Assembly (NCBI GenBank): GCA_013368325.1
Contig: JAACJK010000163.1
Span: 3,648,437-3,712,436, forward strand
DNA: 64,000 nt
Reading direction: 5' to 3'
DNA from: Ephemerocybe angulata
Lineage: Eukaryota; Basidiomycota; Agaricomycetes; Agaricales; Psathyrellaceae
Shown here: positions 58,130-64,000 of the stretch, piece by piece
How the letters are laid out: each line of letters begins with the position of its first letter
How positions within the stretch are numbered: the first letter of the stretch is position 1
Translations under genes and position numbers: made by a program
Notes under the pieces: model-generated
What the model was told of the DNA's origin: nothing
Databases searched by the model: none
Seen by the model: only the letters and a program-made list of their open reading frames with translations

Positions 58130-59104
58130 ATGAGCACTTTCCCTGGCGTTTCCGTCCGATATTGCACTCCCACTCTCGCCTAATACCTTCAAGTTACCTC
58201 CTGCCGCCCCCACCATCACCTCCCCGCGGGGCATTCTTGGGCACCATTCTTCGCATTCTACGGGTGGTCTAGATAACACCGTCGAGGTCAGGTCATGTCC
58301 CTTGACAGCGAACGGAGTACGGCGAGGGACTAGACCTCCACCACCTTCGTTTGGCTCGACTTTAAGGTCGCCACAACCATTCCATCGTGACAGAAGACCC
58401 CCACTTGATTGGCGAATACAAACTGGGTATTCAGTGGCTTATTACTTTCATAGTAACTACTCACCAACATTGGCAGTTGGCACCTTGGCGCAGAAGCGAT
58501 GTTTCCCGGTAAGATTGATATGCGTACTTGTCCCCAAGTTGTGGTATCCATTAAGACTTAAGGTTAAGCAGTCAAGTTAGTCTCTCACTTCTTTGACTGA
58601 GGCTCACTCCATCAACAAAATATCAGCGTACCGCCCATAGCGCGCAAATACCACCCTCCCATAGTCCAGGCCAAATTGAAAATAGCATCGGCCTCCGCCC
58701 ATAATAGGACTCCTTGCTTCCAAATTCGTCACGCCCGAAGACAAAATCACCCAGCCGGAGCTGTGGCAAGCCTATTCAAATACATGAGATACAGTTTATG
58801 GAGCTCTGCCTTCTTCTCGGAGTCGGCCCATCACAATTGAAGATGCCAAGTTGGCTTGCAGCCTTGCAGGGCGGCAGCCACCCCTGGCGGCGCCGTTATT
58901 CTACGTCCGGGATTTGTAATCCGCCAGGTGACCTGGTTCGTGGTTGACCCAACTTCCGCAACTATACTTACAACTCCTTCAAGTCAGGCCGCCTCGAGTT
59001 ACTTACTCATTAGCATTCTATCGCTCACGCCATTGCCGTCTGAACAGGAGGCAACAAAGTCTTTGTCAGGACGAGCACCGCCTGTCACCAAGTGGCTTTC
59101 TTGC
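58130..59104. other. No gene seen
   Basis: Between the RPC1 fragment and the paralogue of the JmjC-like gene only short frames occur. The stretch just before 59,105 probably holds a promoter. Confidence 0.35.
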
Positions 59105-60755
59105 ATGTCGGAAACCTGCAGCAACCGCGATCGGACGTGGCTTTCTCGATACTCTTTCCGTTCAACCCTACCCCACGTACAAGGCTCATTGGTGAATCTA
59201 GTAGGGAACTCAGAAGATCCCGTCATTGTGAGTGGAACTAAAACTGGCAGTGTCGTCCCCCCATATGACACGGAGGGGTCCTTAGAACTTGGCCGCACGG
59301 CTTGAAGCAACGGAGCGAGCGATGGCGGTCGGAAACTTTGACTTCTACCAGCTCGCTGAATGCATCCGCTATATCTCTCGCTGTGACTCATCCAACTCAG
59401 GAACAGAAAAGATATCGAGGCCCCGACCAGCCGACTTCGACCTCCTTGCTCTGCTTGTTTCAGCATACCAGGTCTTAGACTTCTTCCTTGTTCGAGTAGG
59501 CAAACTTCCCCTGGCAATCCCAATGGGACGAGGACCATTGGGCGAAGCACAGGAGTACTGTCCCCTGTACGATTGGACCCAGCTCGTTACCGAATTAGGG
59601 GACTTGATGGCTAGAACAGAGCCCCCACAAGAGCGCCGTAGACCACACTCCTCCGACGCGCTTGCTACCCTCGTGAAGAACTCCATAGTAGCAGAGGACA
59701 ACCTTGCAATCTCTAGCATATTCTCCAATATTTGCACCTGTGCAATGTATCTGCGCTGTCTATGCGACCCGGTAGGGGCTGAGGTATGTCGTTTCGACCC
59801 TTCTGTTTGATCTAGCCTCACGTAGCAGGACAGGAGCCGATTACACTCAGAACCGCCTCAAACATTCTCGGTACCTTCTGCTCTCAAGATCTAAGCACTT
59901 CCTCGTATGTCAGCCTCTTCCAATCTGCATCTGCCACAGAATGTCAACCAACACCCCTTACACAGGCCGTCCATGACCTACTCCGAGCAGTGCAGGCTTA
60001 TGAAGAGAATCGTTGACGACGGGCCGAATCTAAAAGGTGCAAACTTGTGTTTCGAGGCAGGATTTCTAGGGAGCCCAATCTTCCTGCTGTCCCGCTTCCC
60101 TATTTCTAGTCGAAAGTGGTCTCGGGAGAATATGCTTAAGGTGGGCTTGCAAAGCTAATAGATCATTACTACCGCTCACTCTTCTTGATGATAGATGAAG
60201 CATGCTTGGGGGAGCACACGCCCGCTTGCGATGCTCGTTCTGGAGGAAGCACTATTTGCAGGCTTATTGTCTGTGGCATTTGGCAGTTCGACCTGCTCGG
60301 ATGTTCTTCTGACAGTCATATCAATGGCTCAACCAATCCTTCCAGTTGGCGAGTTTGTTTGGGCGCCTTCGTGGTTTAACTTCACAAAACCCCACAAGCG
60401 CACGGCACCTCCTGAGGACGAGGAAACCGAAAGGCGAGCCCCAAAACGTTCGTGGCCCCATGATTCCCGGGATTGGTCTTGCAGCTTCGAGCCCGGCCCC
60501 TCCACAACTACACCCTTCCTCCATCCGCTGATTGCACGAGCGACACCTCCCACCTCAGCCGATAGCAGTGGCCCGCCGGCGCGCAGCACACCTCTAAACA
60601 TGCATTTCAATATGCCAACGCCGCCCTCGTCATCTCAACAACTTCTACGCCAACTATCAACATCGCCAGCATCGCTTTTGTTGCCCCACCTAGCCCCCGA
60701 GGAGTCAACCTCTCTACCTTCAGCTCCTATCAGCGCCCTTTGTCTCCACTTATAA
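59105..60755 (+). CDS. Paralogue of the JmjC-like gene's amino-terminal half, 475 aa
   Basis: Exons 59105-59227, 59286-59783, 59834-59904, 59966-60140 and 60195-60755 join in phase. Exon 1 codes for 41 aa, as does exon 1 of the gene at 17,129, and intron positions agree. Matching segments: LAARLEATERA against LARRLDSTEHA; LLALLVSAYQVLDFFL against LVAFLVSAYRILDVHL; CAMYLRCLCD against CAMFLLCMCD; LKGANLCFEAGFLGSPIFLL against LKGIQLCVEAVFLESPILAL; KWSREN against KWSRER. Exon 5 then turns Ser/Pro-rich and stops. The Pro-rich text seems to go on in another frame to 60,961 (STPPPPPAHSPPP), hinting at a frameshift near 60,650. No JmjC domain follows. Either a truncated pseudogene or a stand-alone version of the amino-terminal region. 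Confidence 0.6.
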
Positions 60756-61844
60756 GCTCGACTCCGCCCCCGCCTCCAGCTCATTCCCCTCCCCCACGCC
60801 AAGTAATACCTCCAGTCCTGACTGCGCATGCACGACCTTCGCCCTCCCCACCACCCAAGGATCAACTCGCTTACCTCCGGCTCATTATTCCTTCTCGCCT
60901 CCGGCACACTTGCCGCCGCCTTGCCTTCACCGACTCTCTGACGTATCAACCCACTTGGTAAACAAGAGCTCGAATTGGTTTATAATCTCTTCAATTGCGC
61001 ACCTGCCGGGTTCGTCATGGAGGCTGGCCCTTTTATGAACTCAAGTAATCAGTAGCCGCCTTCACAATTGAGCTGGATCCCCAGCTCAGACCCAATTTTC
61101 TTACAACAATTGCCTAGGTTCTCCAACTGGCAAGCTCACCTTCAATACCCCAAAGTTGACCACCGTCTCGTGCTATGACAATGCCCTCTCACTTTCTACA
61201 GTGCATTTCAAGGGCTGGATGGCCCAGTGGTCAGAGGGTATGCGTGAAAGAGTGCTCAAGGACGAACGCGCCAACCGTAGCGAACCGATAAAAATGAAAT
61301 TCGGTGGCGCGGAGTCGTAGCTGCGACTCCGCGATAAGCAAACATATCCCAACCAATCAACTTTTAGGAATCTGCCCTTGGCTCGGGCCGCCTTCCTGAA
61401 CGACTCCGTAGGCAACATGGAATCTGGGTTCAGTCCGGACGAGCAAAGTTCCCCACCCCATCATCGGATGTGTACCGTGCTCAATGACGGTCCACCCTCG
61501 TGCGGGCAGAGCTTCGAACTCCGGCCGAGTCAGCACAAACTGGTGGAAGGAAGCCCTTACCGGTGCCAGGAAGTTAAACTTCAGGCGGCGCCGCTGACTC
61601 GCAACTCCTCCATCTGGACGTTTCTTGAGTCCTTGACAAAACTGATTCGCATCCAGACTCGCACCAGCACCTCATTAGACGTCCTAGGATCACAATTATG
61701 CCGTTCTGGCAGAATGAGCTGAACTCTGGTTTGACTCGCGGATTGTCAATCCCCAAAAAAGCCCTTAAATACAGGATGCTGCAAGAATTGGGGGAAGTCG
61801 AACCTGTTACACTTCTCCTTCCAATCGCCAACTATTAGCACTCA
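60756..61844. other. Unassigned; possible remnant of the paralogue's 3' part
   Basis: Short protein-like pieces occur on the plus strand (LELVYNLFNCAPAGFVMEAG at about 60,970; KLTFNTPKLTTVSCYDNALSL at about 61,130), but they do not match the JmjC core and cannot be joined. Confidence 0.3.
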
Positions 61845-63266
61845 ATGACCACTTCTGCCGAAGTGTCCGCTACTCCTAGATATGGGATCGGAATAGAAAG
61901 CGGAGTTGGTCAAAAGCGACCATACGCTTTGACACAGGCCCCTAGAAAGAAACCGTAAGTCCCACAAAGTATTCGCCGCCGGTACGCTAAAGCTCTCTCT
62001 AGGAATCTCCAGACGGATCCTTTGGTGCACCACGGACGGCACTTTGGCCGTGCAGTTTTCGCGTTTGCTAATGTCCACTCACTCCTGACTGCGGGCCTCA
62101 ACGCCGATGAAGAGACACCGCCTGAGACACAGCAGTAAGCCGATTCTTGCCAGCGGTTGGCTTTAACTGACGAGACCGCAGGGAAAGACGAGAATTGAGA
62201 GTTTATAAACGTCTTCTAGCCATGGTACCCGGACTTGAGGAGAGAATTTTGAGCTCACAGAGCGAGGAAGAAGCAATGGCAATTGCAAGCATGGTGGGTT
62301 ATGGCCGACGCTCTCAGGCTACCAGGTGGACAGACTCAATTTTCAGATACAACAAGGCGCTTCCAGTGGACGGGCAGATGATACCAAGAGCCTCAAAGGG
62401 GCAATTCTGGACTGGATCGTCCCCGTTGGAGGTTACCCTTGCAACCACCCTTGTCTAGAAACGTCAAGGTCAACCGAGGCTTTAATCATGATCGCACAGG
62501 CTTCCTCCTGTGTCCAGCGGAGCTCGATTGGAGCAATGAAGAGTAAGCTTGTAACATTTCAGTTTTCCCTTTCGCTAGTTTACCTTCAAGCCGGGTTAAG
62601 GGTAAAGGTCCAGCTGCGAAACAAAGATATAGCTGTTAGTGGTGCTCATTGGCCTCTGTTTGTGTACAAAAATGAGACCTTCGACCCCGACAACGCGTGG
62701 AGTGGACTTTTAGAAACGAACTGCTAGTCAAGGTGCGCTGCAGATGCGCTACATGAAAGACATTTCTGACGCGGACCGCAGGGTTTCAAGCATATCTTCA
62801 CATCCCGAGCTCTGTTGACGACGAGCCAAGGGCGACGCGGTCGGGGAACGCCAGGATTCATGGAATGACGCGTGTCACTCCCGCCTCTCTGGCGTATGCG
62901 TTCACGCAGGTGAGGAAGCCCTCACCAATCTTTATTCTTTCGTATCTTACCACATTGAAGATCCGTTTTGCGCTGAGCTCTGCGTCTACTTTCTCGCGAA
63001 CGGACAGGGAAACGGACTCTGAAACCTTCTATACCTCAATCCTTGAACTTCTCGAGGACCCCGAGGAGCAGGACCAGGTCAAACCCCTGTTGAACTGGTG
63101 GAACCAGTAGGTATCTCGCTTAACCAGGATAAGGGGTGAAACTAACAGCGGGCCTAGACGCATATTCCCGTCCTTTTCGACTTCGAGGCGCCTGGCCCCC
63201 AACAACAGCGCACTCGCCAGAATTAAGCAGCGCAGATTGGCACTCGCTAACTCGAAACGCTGCTAG
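61845..63266 (+). pseudogene. DUF6698-family protein, frameshifted
   Basis: Exon-intron pattern and motifs are those of a large uncharacterised mushroom family: LVHHGRHFGRAVFAFANVHSLL, LLAMVPGLEERI, QIQQGASSGRADDTKSLKGAILDWI, LSRNVKVNRGFNHDRTGFLLCPAELDW, DIAVSGAHWPLFVY, FDPDNAWSGL, ELLVK, FKHIFTS, ATRSGNARIHGMTRVTPASLAYAFTQ, RFALSSASTFSRTDRETDSE, ILELLEDPEEQDQVKPLLNWWNQ, RIFPS. The frame breaks at about 62,432, at 62,712 (one T short in a T-run) and at about 62,806 (one C short in a C-run). Otherwise splice sites are good. It is a recently inactivated gene, or an intact one with sequencing errors in base runs. The function of the family is unknown; members often lie near transposons. Confidence 0.75.
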
Positions 63267-63719
63267 TAACACCAATTGATAGTCTATTACTGGATTCATT
63301 TACGATCGCTCATATAGCCATCTTATTATTCAAATCGTTGCCCCGCAGTTCTACCGGTCTGTCGTAGTACACATCCCCCGCCTTACATAACATTGCGTTA
63401 GATTTGTTGATCAGCAGCTCTTGTCGCTAATCCTGAATGTCTTTGAAAGTAACATCTCAGATCTCAGGCCTAACAGCGCCGTCGTGAGGTGGCACACTGG
63501 TGGCAAGACGTAGGGCGGACAGTCACGCAGACGACTCGGAGATATCGTGACTGACTCAGCCCAACCTATTTGCAAGTCAGCGCAACCCTGGGTAGGGTAT
63601 ATGACTTGTCTAGCATTGAAATGACTTGCTGAGTTCTAATATAAGCGAAATGCTCGTCAGCTATGGATTTCTATTCTCTTTTCTCTCCCACCCCCATCAC
63701 TCAGGACGTTGTGCACGAA
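63267..63719. other. Intergenic
   Basis: No gene. A pyrimidine-rich stretch (tctattctcttttctctcccac) near 63,670-63,700 resembles a fungal core promoter just upstream of the next ATG. Confidence 0.4.
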
Positions 63720-64000
63720 ATGGCTGAAGTTTCCATGGAGCAAGACACGCACAAGACTGACGGAAGTCCTTCCACCTTAGCCCTTAGTATTAGGCTGCAA
63801 CCGTATGCTCTCCTTGAGTAGGAGTTCTTTCACTGACTTCACTAGAAACGAGAAAATGAAAAGATTCATTCGATCCGGGCAGTACTTCTGTCGGACGGTC
63901 TCTGCATTCTCAATATCCGCGCACTGGTGGCTTTGGGCCTCATTGAAAGCGAGAAACCTCTCTCGGAGGCACACAAGTATGGCGCCCTCCTTGTATAAGT
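63720..64000 (+). CDS. Possible start of a further gene, partial
   Basis: ATG at 63,720 opens MAEVSMEQDTHKTDGSPSTLALSIRLQP; a donor (gtatgc at 63,803) and acceptor (cactag ending 63,845) would join it in phase to NEKMKRFIRSGQYFCRTVS, open to the window end. Another frame of the second part (EKIHSIRAVLLSDGLCILNIRALVALGLIESEK) looks at least as protein-like, so the exon border is uncertain. Family not recognised. Confidence 0.3.

Noticed and set aside
1..64000. CRISPR array or bacterial operon signals
   Set aside because: No spaced short repeats of CRISPR type and no operon layout; the intron-rich genes show a fungal nuclear genome.

Overview
The window looks like accessory, transposon-rich nuclear DNA of an agaricomycete (mushroom-type basidiomycete). 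Genes are split by many introns of about 45-65 nt with GT..AG ends. The families are those expanded in Agaricomycetes: a Plavaka-type CACTA transposase, a TET/JBP-like dioxygenase, a JmjC-like dioxygenase, a DUF6698 protein and small RNase H1 N-terminal-domain proteins. All calls come from reading the sequence; no database search was possible.

Layout. 1-1,445 (-): 5' part of a mitochondrial PPR protein gene, running off the left edge. 3,883-4,655 (+): small secreted Lys/Arg-rich protein. About 4,973-5,870: 248-bp tandem repeat. 6,646-9,905 (-): wrecks of NADH-cytochrome b5 reductase and of a catalase, both with intron positions still visible. 11,291-12,161 (-): amino-terminal remnant of a Plavaka transposase. 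13,375-17,129 (-): intact seven-exon gene for a 1,139-aa JmjC-like protein.

The dominant structure is an inverted duplication with arms at 19,157-24,736 and 46,447-52,004 (about 5.6 kb each) around a 21.7-kb core. The right arm carries the first 3.3 exons of an intact ten-exon TET/JBP-like gene (51,226-55,570, 1,293 aa). The left arm holds only that 5' part and breaks off inside exon 4. The core contains two RNase H1-N-like genes (24,912-26,396, -), a nearly complete Plavaka transposon gene (31,464-36,177, -) with one bad splice donor, a putative spliced gene (40,033-41,492, +), a 91-bp poly(A)-tailed retroposed insert with 15-bp target-site duplications, an intact gene for a protein with a duplicated C-x2-C-x11-H-x-C motif (41,852-42,943, -), and an intact nine-exon orphan gene (43,737-46,273, +).

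Right of the inverted duplication lie head-to-head wrecks of two housekeeping genes, proteasome alpha-1/PSMA6 (-) and RNA polymerase III largest subunit (+). They are followed by a paralogue of the amino-terminal part of the JmjC-like gene (59,105-60,755) that has lost its dioxygenase domain, a frameshifted DUF6698 gene (61,845-63,266), and what may be the start of another gene at the right edge.

How it fits together (inference): the two intact dioxygenase genes (TET/JBP-like and JmjC-like) are of types that modify DNA bases or histones/other proteins, and here they sit among transposons and decayed housekeeping copies. This fits a subtelomeric or otherwise dispensable region built by repeated duplication and insertion, in which a few genes (both dioxygenases, the zinc-motif gene and the orphan next to it) keep fully consistent reading frames through all their introns.
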